Origin: Meridianimarinicoccus sp. MJW13
GTDB lineage: Bacteria > Pseudomonadota > Alphaproteobacteria > Rhodobacterales > Rhodobacteraceae
Reading direction: 5' to 3'
Length of the DNA: 64,000 bases
Assembly (NCBI RefSeq): GCF_014901205.1
Contig: NZ_JACNMU010000001.1
Location: 372,001-436,000 of the forward strand
A model generated the notes under the pieces. The model did no database searches and was not told where the DNA came from. It worked only from the letters and a program-made list of their open reading frames with translations. Below are positions 27,692 through 36,692 of the stretch, piece after piece. The stretch's first letter is position 1, and the number at the start of each line of letters is the position of its first letter. The translations under genes and the position numbers were made by a program.

Positions 27692-28093
27692 TCACCCTTT
27701 CCGCTTGAGGAATTTCAGCGCCGACCAATCCGCATCCACCGCGCAAACCTTCACATCGACCCAGCCCAGTGGCAACACCGCATCGCGCAGCGCATCCTCG
27801 GTGACACCGGTGTGCAAAGCCGAGGACTTCTTGGTCCAGGACACCCAAAGCATCCCACCGGGCCGCAGACGCGGCAGGGCATCGGTGATGGTCTGGGCGA
27901 TGTCGTCGGGACTGCTCAGAAACATGTGGATCGCATCCAGATCGCCTGCGCGCGGCCCTTCGAAGGTCACCTCTTCGACACCGGCCAGCAGGTCGCCGTA
28001 GTGGTCCGGTGCGGCCACCAGCCCGACGCGGAAACCCGGCTTGAAGCCCAGCTTCTTGTACAAGGGTTTTCCTGAGTATCCTGCCTGAGCCAT
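27692..28093 (-). CDS. DUF3052-like protein
   Basis: A 133-aa soluble protein. The N-terminus is AGYSGKPLYKKLGFKPGFRVGL, then DAIHMFLSSPDDIAQTI and RLRPGGMLWVSWTKKSS, which is the pattern of DUF3052. In this family a 'YSGTPLxKKLGIKxG' opening precedes a Rossmann-like core. I prefer ATG 28093, which has GGAG 8 bases upstream; the frame could begin at a TTG at 28120. Function is unknown. It follows the rplQ terminator and precedes rarA by 3 bases, so it probably shares rarA's transcript. Confidence 0.8.
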   Translation of the reverse strand: MAQAGYSGKPLYKKLGFKPGFRVGLVAAPDHYGDLLAGVEEVTFEGPRAGDLDAIHMFLSSPDDIAQTITDALPRLRPGGMLWVSWTKKSSALHTGVTEDALRDAVLPLGWVDVKVCAVDADWSALKFLKRKG

Positions 28094-28120
28094 GGCGCCA
28101 CTCCAGTCCTGTCCGGCCAA

Positions 28121-28148
28121 GAAAAAAGCCCCACCAGAGGCGGGGCTT
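28121..28148 (-). terminator. Terminator after rplQ
   Basis: AAGCCCC (28126–28132) pairs with GGGGCTT (28142–28148), and the minus-strand transcript then runs into six Ts. A textbook Rho-independent terminator closing the alpha (rpsM–rplQ) unit. Confidence 0.9.
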
Positions 28149-28170
28149 CGAGCTGTCGAAAGGGCCGGGA

Positions 28171-28590
28171 TTATTCCGCGGCGTCTTCTTCAGCGGCAAC
28201 GCGGGCCTTGTCGCCAGCGCCCTTGGCATCGACATCACGATCGACGAATTCGATGATCGCCATCGGCGCCATGTCGCCATAGCGGAAGCCGGCTTTCAGA
28301 ACCCGGACGTAGCCGCCCTGACGATCCTTGTAGCGCGGGCCCAGAACGTCGAACAGTTTCGCCACATAGGCGTCCTGCTTCAGCTGCGAACCGGCCTGAC
28401 GACGCGCGTGCAGATCGCCGCGCTTGCCCAGGGTGATCAGCTTTTCGATGATCGGGCGCAGTTCCTTGGCTTTCGGCAGCGTGGTCTTGATCTGCTCGTG
28501 CTCGATCAACGAGCCGGCCATGTTGGCAAAGAGCGCCTTGCGGTGCTCGTGAGTACGGTTCAGGCGGCGGTATCCGCGGGCGTGACGCAT
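28171..28590 (-). CDS. rplQ: 50S ribosomal protein L17
   Basis: A 139-aa protein. The canonical N-terminus [20 protein letters not shown] is present, as are [25 protein letters not shown] and [21 protein letters not shown] short acidic/alanine tail follows the core. It binds 23S rRNA near the exit-tunnel side. It is the last gene of the alpha unit, 135 bases beyond rpoA, a gap that holds a GC-rich palindrome of the boundary-repeat type. Confidence 0.98.
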   Translation of the reverse strand: MRHARGYRRLNRTHEHRKALFANMAGSLIEHEQIKTTLPKAKELRPIIEKLITLGKRGDLHARRQAGSQLKQDAYVAKLFDVLGPRYKDRQGGYVRVLKAGFRYGDMAPMAIIEFVDRDVDAKGAGDKARVAAEEDAAE

Positions 28591-28701
28591 GGTATCTATC
28601 CTTGTCTTGCGTGTTTTGCTTTGTCAGGCGGCTGATGCGTGTCAACCGCTCACCTTGGGGCGTGGGCCCGAGTATTCCCCGGCTGTCCGGGCATTTGGCG
28701 A

Positions 28702-28719
28702 GGCGGGGTTTCCCCCGCC
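28702..28719. repeat. Boundary palindrome, variant copy (rpoA–rplQ gap)
   Basis: GGCGGGGTTTCCCCCGCC lies 6 bases outside the rpoA stop. It resembles the core of the GTAGGGCGGGGTT/ACCCCGCC family seen at 46649, 49939, 49969 and 58630. Confidence 0.4.
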
Positions 28720-28725
28720 GCCACC

Positions 28726-29742
28726 TTAAAACTGGTCTTCGAACTTCTTGGCCAGATCCTCGATGTTCTCCGGCGGCCAGTCCTCGACATCCATGCCCAG
28801 GTGCAGACCCATGCCCGAGAGCACTTCCTTGATCTCGTTCAGCGACTTGCGGCCGAAGTTCGGAGTGCGCAGCATCTCGGCTTCGGTTTTCTGGATCAGA
28901 TCCCCGATGTAGACGATGTTGTCGTTCTTCAGGCAGTTTGCCGAACGGACCGAAAGCTCCAGCTCGTCGACCTTCTTCAGCAGCAGCGGGTTGAACTCCA
29001 GACCGTCGTCGTCGGCTTCCGAACGCGCGGGCTCCGGCTCGTCGAAGTTGACGAAGATCTGCAGCTGGTCCTGAAGGATGCGCGCGGCATAGGCCACGGC
29101 GTCATCGGGGGTGACCGACCCGTCGGTTTCCAGCTTCAGGGTCAGCTTGTCATAGTCCAGCACCTGGCCCTCGCGGGTGGGCTGCACGTCGTAGCTGACC
29201 TTGCGGACCGGCGAATAGATCGCGTCGATCGGGATCAGGCCGATGGGCGCATCCTCGGGACGGTTCTTGTCTGCCGAGACATAGCCCTTGCCGGTGTTGA
29301 CGATCAGCTCCATGAACAGATCGGCACCATCGTCAAGGTGGCAGATGACGTGATCCTTGTTCAGAACCTCGACCCCTGCGGTTTCGGAGATGTCGCCCGC
29401 GGTGACCACGCCCGGCCCCTTGGCCGAGATCGAAAGCCGCTTGGGGCCTTCGTTGTCCATGCGCAGGGCAACGCCCTTGAGGTTCAGAACGATGTCGGTC
29501 ACGTCTTCACGCACCCCGGCGACCGAAGAGAACTCGTGCAGCACGTTGTCGATCTGAACGCTGGTGATGGCCGCGCCTTGCAGCGACGACATCAATACGC
29601 GACGCAGGGCATTGCCCATTGTCAGACCAAAGCCCCGCTCCAGCGGTTCTGCAACCACCGTTGCCTGACGCGCCGGGTCGTTCCCCGGCTTTACGTCAAG
29701 CTGAGTGGGCTTGATGAGTTCTTGCCAATTCTTCTGGATCAT
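28726..29742 (-). CDS. rpoA: DNA-directed RNA polymerase subunit alpha
   Basis: A 338-aa protein of normal length. The N-terminal dimer domain contains [31 protein letters not shown]. The C-terminal domain has [46 protein letters not shown], which includes the residues that contact UP elements and activators. The start ATG at 29742 has GGAGGCGACAGGC upstream; the longer frame is rejected. A 113-base gap with a hairpin separates it from rpsK. Confidence 0.98.
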   Translation of the reverse strand: MIQKNWQELIKPTQLDVKPGNDPARQATVVAEPLERGFGLTMGNALRRVLMSSLQGAAITSVQIDNVLHEFSSVAGVREDVTDIVLNLKGVALRMDNEGPKRLSISAKGPGVVTAGDISETAGVEVLNKDHVICHLDDGADLFMELIVNTGKGYVSADKNRPEDAPIGLIPIDAIYSPVRKVSYDVQPTREGQVLDYDKLTLKLETDGSVTPDDAVAYAARILQDQLQIFVNFDEPEPARSEADDDGLEFNPLLLKKVDELELSVRSANCLKNDNIVYIGDLIQKTEAEMLRTPNFGRKSLNEIKEVLSGMGLHLGMDVEDWPPENIEDLAKKFEDQF

Positions 29743-29812
29743 GCCTGTCGCCTCCATGCTCGTTCCCGACCGATGACCAAAGTCAGAAACACCCGAGGTA
29801 AAATGACAAAGC

Positions 29813-29838
29813 CGGGCCGCGCCCAAGGACGCAGCCCG
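29813..29838 (-). promoter_or_regulatory. rpsK–rpoA intergenic hairpin
   Basis: CGGGCCGC (29813–29820) pairs with GCAGCCCG (29831–29838), 8 bp including one wobble on the minus-strand RNA. It lies 17 bases after the rpsK stop and 70 bases before rpoA, where it may adjust the RpoA to S11 ratio. Confidence 0.35.
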
Positions 29839-29855
29839 ACCAAATTTGGTCTGGA

Positions 29856-30251
29856 TCAGACGCGGCGGCGCTTCGGCGGACGGCAGCCGTTGTGGGCGAT
29901 TGGGGTCACATCACGGATCGAGGTGATGTTGAAGCCAACCGCGGCCAGTGCGCGCAGCGCCGATTCACGGCCCGAACCGGGCCCCTGAACTTCGACTTCC
30001 AGCGTTTTCACGCCGTGTTCCTGAGCCTTCTTGCCGGCGTCTTCTGCAGCCAGCTGTGCTGCGTAGGGCGTCGATTTCCGCGAGCCTTTGAACCCCATGG
30101 TGCCAGCCGACGACCATGCGATCGCATTGCCCTGCACGTCCGAGATCAGGATCTTGGTGTTGTTGAATGTCGAATTCACATGTGCGACGCCAGCGGCAAT
30201 ATTCTTCCGCTCTTTGCGCTTGCCGCCACGTGCTTTTGTATCGCGTGCCAT
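29856..30251 (-). CDS. rpsK: 30S ribosomal protein S11
   Basis: A 131-aa protein. The core is [49 protein letters not shown], and the C-terminus is [23 protein letters not shown]. Both are the standard S11 signatures. It forms part of the small-subunit platform. It starts 15 bases after rpsM ends and belongs to the alpha unit. Confidence 0.98.
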   Translation of the reverse strand: MARDTKARGGKRKERKNIAAGVAHVNSTFNNTKILISDVQGNAIAWSSAGTMGFKGSRKSTPYAAQLAAEDAGKKAQEHGVKTLEVEVQGPGSGRESALRALAAVGFNITSIRDVTPIAHNGCRPPKRRRV

Positions 30252-30266
30252 ATAACCTGCCCCCTC

Positions 30267-30635
30267 TTACTTCTTCTTGCCGGCGATCGGCTTCGCGGGG
30301 CCCTTGCGGGTACGCGCGTTGGTGTGGGTGCGCTGACCGCGCACAGGCAGGTTGCGGCGATGGCGCAGACCGCGATAGCAGCCCAGGTCCATCAGACGCT
30401 TGATGTTCATCTGAACTTCACGGCGCAGGTCACCTTCGACGGTGAAGTTGGCGTCGATCTGTTCGCGGATCGCCAGAACCTCGGAATCCGACAGTTCGTT
30501 GAAGCGGCGCTCGGTCGCGATGCCGGCGGCTTCACAGATCTGGGCCGCCGCTGCGGGGCCGATACCGTGGATGTAAGTGAGGGCGATGGGCACCCGTTTG
30601 TTGGTCGGGATGTTGACGCCGGCAATACGTGCCAA
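30267..30635 (-). CDS. rpsM: 30S ribosomal protein S13
   Basis: A 122-aa protein, exactly the usual length if translation starts at TTG 30635: (M)[38 protein letters not shown] lies just upstream, and no ATG or GTG fits nearby. Further motifs are [25 protein letters not shown] and [19 protein letters not shown]13 sits in the head, contacting the P-site tRNA and L5. It is the first gene of the alpha unit, behind its own promoter candidate. Confidence 0.96.
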   Translation of the reverse strand: MARIAGVNIPTNKRVPIALTYIHGIGPAAAAQICEAAGIATERRFNELSDSEVLAIREQIDANFTVEGDLRREVQMNIKRLMDLGCYRGLRHRRNLPVRGQRTHTNARTRKGPAKPIAGKKK

Positions 30636-30692
30636 GTGGTCGTTCCTTTTCCGTTGCGGTTCCGTAGCTCCAGAACCTTTTTTCACAACATT

Positions 30693-30712
30693 GGCCGGGC
30701 AAGGACCCGGCC
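30693..30712 (-). promoter_or_regulatory. Leader hairpin of the rpsM unit
   Basis: GGCCGGG (30693–30699) pairs with CCCGGCC (30706–30712), a perfect 7-bp stem in the rpsM leader about 60 bases before the TTG start. A short A-rich stretch follows. It is a candidate site for autogenous control of the alpha unit. Confidence 0.4.
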
Positions 30713-30786
30713 GCAGCCATTTAACACGGAACCATTCCACGCGCGAACATCGCGGTCACGGAATCGGTTCTGTGACGAGAGAGCAT

Positions 30787-30815
30787 CGGGTATTGCGAAT
30801 TTGCAAACAGGTCAA
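30787..30815 (-). promoter_or_regulatory. Candidate promoter of the rpsM-rpsK-rpoA-rplQ unit
   Basis: On the minus strand, TTGACC (30815–30810) and TACCCG (30792–30787) are separated by 17 bases. It lies between the porin 3' hairpin and rpsM, giving a leader of about 145 bases. The -35 is good and the -10 poor. Position supports it. Confidence 0.4.
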
Positions 30816-30836
30816 GCCGCTTTCGCGGCAATTCGA

Positions 30837-30865
30837 CCCCAGACGGCACATTGGCCTGTCTGGGG
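30837..30865 (-). terminator. Hairpin after the porin gene
   Basis: CCCCAGACGGC (30837–30847) pairs with GCCTGTCTGGGG (30854–30865), about 11 bp with one bulge. It lies 45 bases past the porin stop and just before the rpsM promoter candidate. It has no T run, so it may stabilise the porin mRNA as much as terminate it. Confidence 0.5.
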
Positions 30866-30909
30866 TTCAGTCTAGCGTTCCTTGGCGCGGCAATCCAGAC
30901 CCCAGTGGA

Positions 30910-32034
30910 TCAGAATTTCCACTGCAGACCGGCAAGGATGACATCCATGTCGTCATAGGAGGCCGCCTTGTCGTCATAGGTCAGGCGGTTGTAGCCAAAG
31001 TAGATCGACAGGTTGGTGTCGTCGAAATACTGCGCCACCTGCAAGCCGGTCGATGTGGACGTGCCATCCGACCCGGCGATATCGTTGCCCGAATAGTAAT
31101 CCGCCGAGAACGCGGTGTCGCCGATGGTCCAGAAACTGGTGATCCAGCCCAGCTTGATATAGCCGAATTGGCCACCATCCGGGTCGCCGCCAAAGGACAG
31201 TGTACCGTTCAGCCCGTTGACGTCGCTGAGCGCCGAGATCGAGCCGCCGTAGCGCTCGGTTGTGCCATCGTCGTCTTTCCAGGCATAGCTCAACCCGGCC
31301 CTGACGGTGATCGAACTGATGGTGTCGCTGTAGTTCAGGCCGATGTCGTAATATTCGGCATCGTCGCTGGAATTCAGAAGGTCCTGCCCGTAGGACGCGC
31401 CGATGCTGATCCCCTTGCCGGGCTCGGTGCCCCCGAACCGGGGCGTGTCATAGCGAATGCGCGCCTTGCGACCGCCATCGTAGTCCTTGAAGACGTTGCT
31501 GACCGCGACGCTGGACAGGGTCCCGTCCTTCTGGCGGAAGAAATAGCCGCCGGCCGCGTCCGGCACCGTCACCGTGCTGGCAAGGGTGGTCGCCGAAAGA
31601 TCAAGGGTTGACGTGTTGTCCGACGCCATCGAGCCCTGCCCGAAAAACACGGTACCGAAATTGCCGCTATAGATGAATTCCAGCTTCCGCAGGTCAGTCC
31701 GTTGCCAATCCCAGTCCGGCTGGAAATTCTGGCTGAACTTGGAACTTTGCGGGGCGCCCAGTGCCGCTTCGAAGTTGAACAGCAGCATCTGTCCGTTGTC
31801 GAACTCCTGATCGAGCCAGATGCCCGCCCGCGAGTTCGAACGGGAGTTGTCGACCAGATTGCCGTCTGTGTCCTTGCCGTCGTCAACGTTCAGCCAGGCC
31901 GGGGTCAGCTGCCCGTAGACGCGCGCGCTGCCGCCGGTGCCGTTGGTGTATTCCAGCTCGGCCATCACCGGCGAGGCCACGCCCATGGCCAATGCCGCCG
32001 TCAGCGGCAGATGGATCGTGAGTGCTCGTTTCAT
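30910..32034 (-). CDS. Outer-membrane porin (Gram-negative porin family)
   Basis: A 374-aa protein. The signal peptide is MKRALTIHLPLTAALAMGVA plus SPVMA, cleaving before ELEYTN. The mature part starts with a beta strand (SARVYGQLTPAWLNVDDG) and is rich in alternating-hydrophobic strands, with acidic loops. The C-terminus is LQWKF with terminal Phe, as needed for Bam assembly. It resembles trimeric general porins of Rhodobacteraceae. It stands between secY and rpsM, where adk is common in alphaproteobacteria. Its ribosome site lies within a 20-bp hairpin (32037–32083), which suggests strong translational or RNA-level control. Confidence 0.92.
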   Translation of the reverse strand: MKRALTIHLPLTAALAMGVASPVMAELEYTNGTGGSARVYGQLTPAWLNVDDGKDTDGNLVDNSRSNSRAGIWLDQEFDNGQMLLFNFEAALGAPQSSKFSQNFQPDWDWQRTDLRKLEFIYSGNFGTVFFGQGSMASDNTSTLDLSATTLASTVTVPDAAGGYFFRQKDGTLSSVAVSNVFKDYDGGRKARIRYDTPRFGGTEPGKGISIGASYGQDLLNSSDDAEYYDIGLNYSDTISSITVRAGLSYAWKDDDGTTERYGGSISALSDVNGLNGTLSFGGDPDGGQFGYIKLGWITSFWTIGDTAFSADYYSGNDIAGSDGTSTSTGLQVAQYFDDTNLSIYFGYNRLTYDDKAASYDDMDVILAGLQWKF

Positions 32035-32036
32035 GA

Positions 32037-32083
32037 CAAAGGCCCTTTCACCGGTGCGTATGCCACCAGTAAAAGGGCCTTTG
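32037..32083 (-). promoter_or_regulatory. 20-bp leader hairpin covering the porin ribosome-binding site
   Basis: Arms 32037–32056 and 32064–32083 pair over 20 positions (18 Watson–Crick, 2 G·U) with a 7-base loop (32057–32063). On the minus-strand RNA it ends 2 bases before the porin ATG and includes the only purine-rich ribosome site, AAAGGG. It starts about 40 bases past the secY stop, so it may also terminate the rplO–secY transcript. Confidence 0.8.
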
Positions 32084-32122
32084 GGGTTCTCAGGCAAGCA
32101 CCAAGCGGCTTGACCGGCAATG

Positions 32123-33475
<1,353 letters not shown>

Positions 33476-33495
33476 GTGGTGTCTCTTTCATGCGG

Positions 33496-33528
33496 GCGCC
33501 GCCGAACCGGGTTTCCGGTCGGCGGCGC
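33496..33528 (-). promoter_or_regulatory. rplO–secY intergenic stem-loop
   Basis: The arms 33496–33510 and 33515–33528 (GCGCCGCCGAACCGG with CCGGTCGGCGGCGC) form about 14 bp with one bulge and a 4-base loop. It is 20 bases before the secY start and lacks a T tail, so it is probably an mRNA processing or expression-tuning element. Confidence 0.6.
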
Positions 33529-33577
33529 TGAAAACCTTTGAGAGGATGTAAGCGGCTTGGACGCCGCCCACAACCAC

Positions 33578-34051
33578 TTACTCGGCGGCCGCCGGAGTTG
33601 CGACAGTCAGCGAACCACCGGCCGCGGCCACCGCGTCGACGGCGGCTTGCGAAGCGCCGGTCACGGTCAGGTTGACGGCCGAGGTGATCTCGCCCTTCGC
33701 CAGCACCCGGACGCCGTCCAGCTTGCGGCGCACCAGGCCCGAAGCCACCAATGCGTCTTCGTCCACCGGGTTGGCGGTGTCCAGCTTCCCGGCTTCGATG
33801 AATTTCTGCAGGATGCCGAGGTTGATGACCGCGAACTTCTTGCGGTTGGGCTTGTTGAAGCCCCGCTTCGGCAGGCGCTGGTACAGCGGCATCTGGCCGC
33901 CTTCATAGCCGTTCAGGGCCACGCCCGAACGCGATTTCTGACCCTTGATACCACGGCCAGCCATCTTGCCCTTGCCCGAACCCGGGCCACGGCCAACGCG
34001 TTTGGATTTCTTGACGGCGCCGTCGTTGTCACGCAGTTCATTCAGTTTCAT
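33578..34051 (-). CDS. rplO: 50S ribosomal protein L15
   Basis: A 157-aa protein. The start is [43 protein letters not shown], the glycine/lysine-rich L15 signature. [15 protein letters not shown] and a C-terminal alanine-rich tail (TVATPAAAE) follow. The start ATG at 34051 is preceded by AAGGAGAAGCGAC. It is separated from rpmD, its usual neighbour, by about 2.6 kb of inserted sequence and begins a new transcription unit with secY. Confidence 0.98.
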   Translation of the reverse strand: MKLNELRDNDGAVKKSKRVGRGPGSGKGKMAGRGIKGQKSRSGVALNGYEGGQMPLYQRLPKRGFNKPNRKKFAVINLGILQKFIEAGKLDTANPVDEDALVASGLVRRKLDGVRVLAKGEITSAVNLTVTGASQAAVDAVAAAGGSLTVATPAAAE

Positions 34052-34148
34052 GTCGCTTCTCCTTGCCGGATGTAGCCCCCGAAGCGAAAACGGGGCCAGC
34101 CACGGCATTTCTTGTTGCTTGAGTCGGGTCTCGAATGACCACCGGAGG

Positions 34149-34177
34149 CGTATAGACATCTTTGGAATGATCGGCAA
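34149..34177 (-). promoter_or_regulatory. Promoter of the rplO–secY unit
   Basis: On the minus strand, TTGCCG (34177–34172) and TATACG (34154–34149) have a 17-base spacer. The -10 context TGTCTATACGCC is identical over 12 bases to that of the str-operon promoter at 53239–53267. The GC-rich bases after the -10 fit a growth-rate or stringent-controlled promoter. Confidence 0.6.
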
Positions 34178-34192
34178 GGCTGGCGTTGTAGC

Positions 34193-34948
34193 GTGAAGGA
34201 CATAGTTTTGCCCCGGCCTATTCCCAAGTTGACCTGGTTCGAAAGTGCCGTTGAACAGCTCTCTAAATCGGTGCCACCGCCTGTAGACATCCGCTTTCGC
34301 GGAACACTCGCCTACAGGTTCGAAGAGAAACTGACCGAGCAAGCAGTTCTGCTGAAGGCTGTTAGATATGTCAGCGGACTTGGAGCCGGTCGGCTACTCC
34401 TTCAGGGCGGCTACCTGCAAGAACTTGGAGTCATTCAGAGAACATTGGACGAGATACACGAAGATATCTTGTTTCTCGCATATCCACTTTTGGGGCACGA
34501 CTCGACCGGGAAGCATGATGAGTATTTGGACGCCTTTTGGATGGAGGAGCCTGAAACCACAGACTATCAAAAGAGGCCCAAGAACAAGCACCAAACCAGT
34601 CGCAAAGATATTCGTAACTACGTTTCAAAAGTCACAAATGGTGGGAAGCACGATCATGTATCAATTGCTGCATCGGGTTATCTGTATCGCGTCTATTCCG
34701 GGTTCGTACATGCTGCAGCCCCCCATGTCCTTGAACTATACGACCCTGAGCTGGGCAAATTTCAGCTCCTTGGCTACACGAGTTCCCCACTTCTGGCCGA
34801 ACATGCCGATGACTTTGAAAATCAATTCTATCGTGGCGTGATTTCGATCGGCGCCGCTGCTGCGGCTCTTGGAGACAAGGGACTTTACGCCAACGCACTA
34901 GATCTCATGAGTAGAATGACGCCTCACTTTCAGGACCGAACACCCTGA
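34193..34948 (+). CDS. Hypothetical protein of unknown family, AT-richer than its surroundings
   Basis: A 251-aa protein on the plus strand, opposite to the ribosomal genes around it. It begins at GTG 34193 (no nearby ATG; AAGG about 14 bases upstream). It is soluble, with no signal peptide or membrane helix. Helical stretches include [20 protein letters not shown] and [20 protein letters not shown]. The Y-x-x-Y-S-x-F-V-H pattern faintly recalls DUF5677/HEPN-like all-helical proteins, but this is weak. Codon use differs: one 60-base line (34441–34500) has 26 G+C, far below the flanking genes. I read it as a horizontally acquired gene. Function is unknown. Confidence 0.75.
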   Translation: MKDIVLPRPIPKLTWFESAVEQLSKSVPPPVDIRFRGTLAYRFEEKLTEQAVLLKAVRYVSGLGAGRLLLQGGYLQELGVIQRTLDEIHEDILFLAYPLLGHDSTGKHDEYLDAFWMEEPETTDYQKRPKNKHQTSRKDIRNYVSKVTNGGKHDHVSIAASGYLYRVYSGFVHAAAPHVLELYDPELGKFQLLGYTSSPLLAEHADDFENQFYRGVISIGAAAAALGDKGLYANALDLMSRMTPHFQDRTP

Positions 34949-34975
34949 GGCGCGGCCAAACGGGTCAATCCCCAA

Positions 34976-35011
34976 AAACGAAAAACGCCCCAGCGCTCCC
35001 ACCGGGGCGTT
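34976..35011 (-). terminator. Terminator after the rpmD remnant
   Basis: AACGCCCC (34984–34991) pairs with GGGGCGTT (35004–35011), 8 bp, and the minus-strand transcript continues into TTTTTCGTTTTT. It lies 22 bases past the stop of the truncated rpmD copy, in the place a normal rpmD terminator would occupy, so it appears to have travelled with the remnant. Confidence 0.85.
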
Positions 35012-35033
35012 CAATTTCTGCGAAGGGCTGCGA

Positions 35034-35126
35034 TTACTCGCCGCGTTCTTCGATGATCTCGACCAAATGCGGGATCTTGTTGACCATGCCGCGCACGGAA
35101 GGGGTGTCCTCCAGCTCGCGGGTCTT
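35034..35126 (-). pseudogene. Truncated second copy of rpmD (L30), 3' part only
   Basis: The minus strand encodes [20 protein letters not shown] and then [10 protein letters not shown] and a TAA stop, matching residues 33–61 of the intact L30 at 36693–36881 with Met50 replaced by Lys and a changed C-terminus (GE for D). At the nucleotide level six mismatches lie in the roughly 88-base shared block, mostly at wobble positions, so it is a divergent copy and not a recent duplicate. The 5' half is missing; homology stops abruptly at 35126, where the DUF389 upstream region begins. Confidence 0.85.
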
Positions 35127-35264
35127 GCTCCTTCTCTGTTGACCTCTTTCTTCACCCCGTGCCGGATTGCCAGCCGATCAAGGGCGGGATCAAGACCGTT
35201 CGCGCGTGCCCGCCCCACGCTTTTTTGGGCTTGGCAGGCCCGCCTGCTGCCGTATCAAGGAAGG

Positions 35265-36284
35265 ATGCGCCTGATCATCCTCAGTCTTCCCAACCACGCC
35301 TGCGACAAGATCTTCGCCACCGCCAAGGACATTTGCGACGGCGCGGTGATGAAACACCGCGAGGATTCCGGCGACAAGACCCGCTGGACCCTGCATATCC
35401 TGGCCGATGACGACTGCCGTCAGAACCTGCTGGACGCCATCCAGACCGAACTTGACAGCCAGGACGGCTGGCGCCTTGCCATCGTACCGGTCGACACGTC
35501 CCTCCCCCGCAAGGAAGAGGAGGAGGAGGAAGACGCCGAACCGGATCCCGAGGAAGAGGCCGAAAAGGCCATGAAACTTCCCGGCGGGCTGTCGCGGGAA
35601 GAGATCTATGAGCAGGTGGAAAAGCAGGGGCGGATCGACCGCGCCTATCTGGTCTTCGTGCTGCTTTCGACCGTGGTGGCGGCCTTCGGGATGCTGGAGG
35701 ACAACGTGCCGGTGGTTCTGGGCGCCATGGTGATCGCGCCGCTGCTGGGCCCCAACCTGGCCCTGTCGGTGGGCGTCGCGCTTGGCGACGGCAAGTTGAT
35801 CCTGCGCTCGGCGGCAGCCTTGGTGATCGGCACGGTGCTGAGCATCGCGCTTGGCTTCGTGATCGGGCTGCTGATGCCGATCTCGGACGCGGACGAATTG
35901 CTCAGCCGCACCGACATCGGCTTTGACGGGCTGGCGATTGCCCTGGCCTCGGGGGCGGCCGCCGCGCTGAGCCTTGTGACCGGGGTATCCTCGGCGCTGG
36001 TCGGGGTGATGGTCGCGGTGGCGCTGCTGCCGCCGGCCACGGCCATCGGGTTGTTTCTGGGCTTCAGCCAAGGCTACCACGCGCTGGAGGCCGGCGTGAT
36101 GCTGCTGATGAACATCGTCTGCATCAACCTGTCGGCGCAGGCGGTGATGCTGACACGCGGCATCACCCCCCGGCGCTGGTACGAAAAGAAACGCGCCAAG
36201 CGGCACAGCCTCATCAATGGCGCGATCTGGCTGAGCCTTCTGGTGATCCTGGCCATCTTGCTGTGGCTGCGCCAGCCCAGTTGA
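35265..36284 (+). CDS. DUF389 family membrane protein
   Basis: A 339-aa protein. The soluble N-terminal domain (about 1–75, RLIILSLPNHACDKIF…) is followed by a very acidic linker with a run of six Glu residues, then a DUF389 membrane domain: RIDRAYLVFVLLSTVVAAFGMLEDNVPVVLGAMVIAPLLGPNLALSVG is diagnostic. About six to seven helices follow, ending WLSLLVILAILLWLRQPS. The start ATG at 35265 has AAGGAAGG upstream. Function of the family is unknown. It is on the plus strand inside the insertion between rpmD and rplO and may use a promoter around 35130–35260. Confidence 0.88.
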   Translation: MRLIILSLPNHACDKIFATAKDICDGAVMKHREDSGDKTRWTLHILADDDCRQNLLDAIQTELDSQDGWRLAIVPVDTSLPRKEEEEEEDAEPDPEEEAEKAMKLPGGLSREEIYEQVEKQGRIDRAYLVFVLLSTVVAAFGMLEDNVPVVLGAMVIAPLLGPNLALSVGVALGDGKLILRSAAALVIGTVLSIALGFVIGLLMPISDADELLSRTDIGFDGLAIALASGAAAALSLVTGVSSALVGVMVAVALLPPATAIGLFLGFSQGYHALEAGVMLLMNIVCINLSAQAVMLTRGITPRRWYEKKRAKRHSLINGAIWLSLLVILAILLWLRQPS

Positions 36285-36296
36285 TTGCGACAGCCT

Positions 36297-36614
36297 TCAG
36301 CGACGGGGCCGTGACAGCCGCCGCGCATTGGCGCGGGTCTTGGTGCGGATCGGCCTGACCGCAGCCAGCGCCATCGCCGCATGGTCCCGCCCTGCGGCCT
36401 GCGCCCGGGCCGCCATTTCCATCGACTTGGCAAAGGCGGCGGGTTTCTCGAAGATCATCCGCGCCGCTTCCTGCGAGGACATCATCCCCAGCATCATCTG
36501 GGTCGTCCGGTTCAGAATCACGAGGTTCGCCGCCATCATCATCTCGGCAGTGGCCAGATTGGCCCGCTGCCATGTCTGCATGGCGTCGAACAGGGATTTT
36601 TGGGGAAAGAACAT
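36297..36614 (-). CDS. Phasin-like short protein ('antifreeze' family of Rhodobacteraceae)
   Basis: A 105-aa protein, helical and methionine/alanine rich: FDAMQTWQRANLATAEMMMAANLVILNRTTQMMLGMM, then ARMIFEKPAAFAKSMEMAARA, and a basic C-terminus RPIRTKTRANARRLSRPRR. This 'EK-x-x-AFAKS … P-x-R-x-K-T-R-A-N-x-R-R-L' layout is that of small Rhodobacteraceae proteins often labelled antifreeze protein or phasin-like, probably granule or nucleic-acid surface proteins. The start ATG at 36614 has GGAG 8 bases upstream. It lies just after the rpmD terminator and converges on the DUF389 gene. Confidence 0.7.
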   Translation of the reverse strand: MFFPQKSLFDAMQTWQRANLATAEMMMAANLVILNRTTQMMLGMMSSQEAARMIFEKPAAFAKSMEMAARAQAAGRDHAAMALAAVRPIRTKTRANARRLSRPRR

Positions 36615-36640
36615 CTGGTCACTCCAGCAAATGCACAACG

Positions 36641-36668
36641 AAAAAAGCGCCCCGCTATCGCGGGACGC
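36641..36668 (-). terminator. Terminator after rpmD
   Basis: GCGCCCCGC (36647–36655) pairs with GCGGGACGC (36660–36668), 9 bp with one wobble and a 4-base loop, followed on the minus strand by six Ts. It ends the rpmC–rpmD unit. Confidence 0.88.
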
Positions 36669-36692
36669 CATCAATCTATCAGAAGATCAGGA

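Noticed and set aside
23741-28075. Plus-strand open frame of 1444 codons across ATP12, HAD, rluC and rarA
   Set aside because: Four genuine minus-strand genes with family motifs lie inside it; the long frame is an artefact of GC-rich third positions.
34052-36692. Transposon or integron carrying the rpmD–rplO insertion
   Set aside because: No transposase, integrase, terminal inverted repeats or target duplication could be recognised; recombination is a better account.
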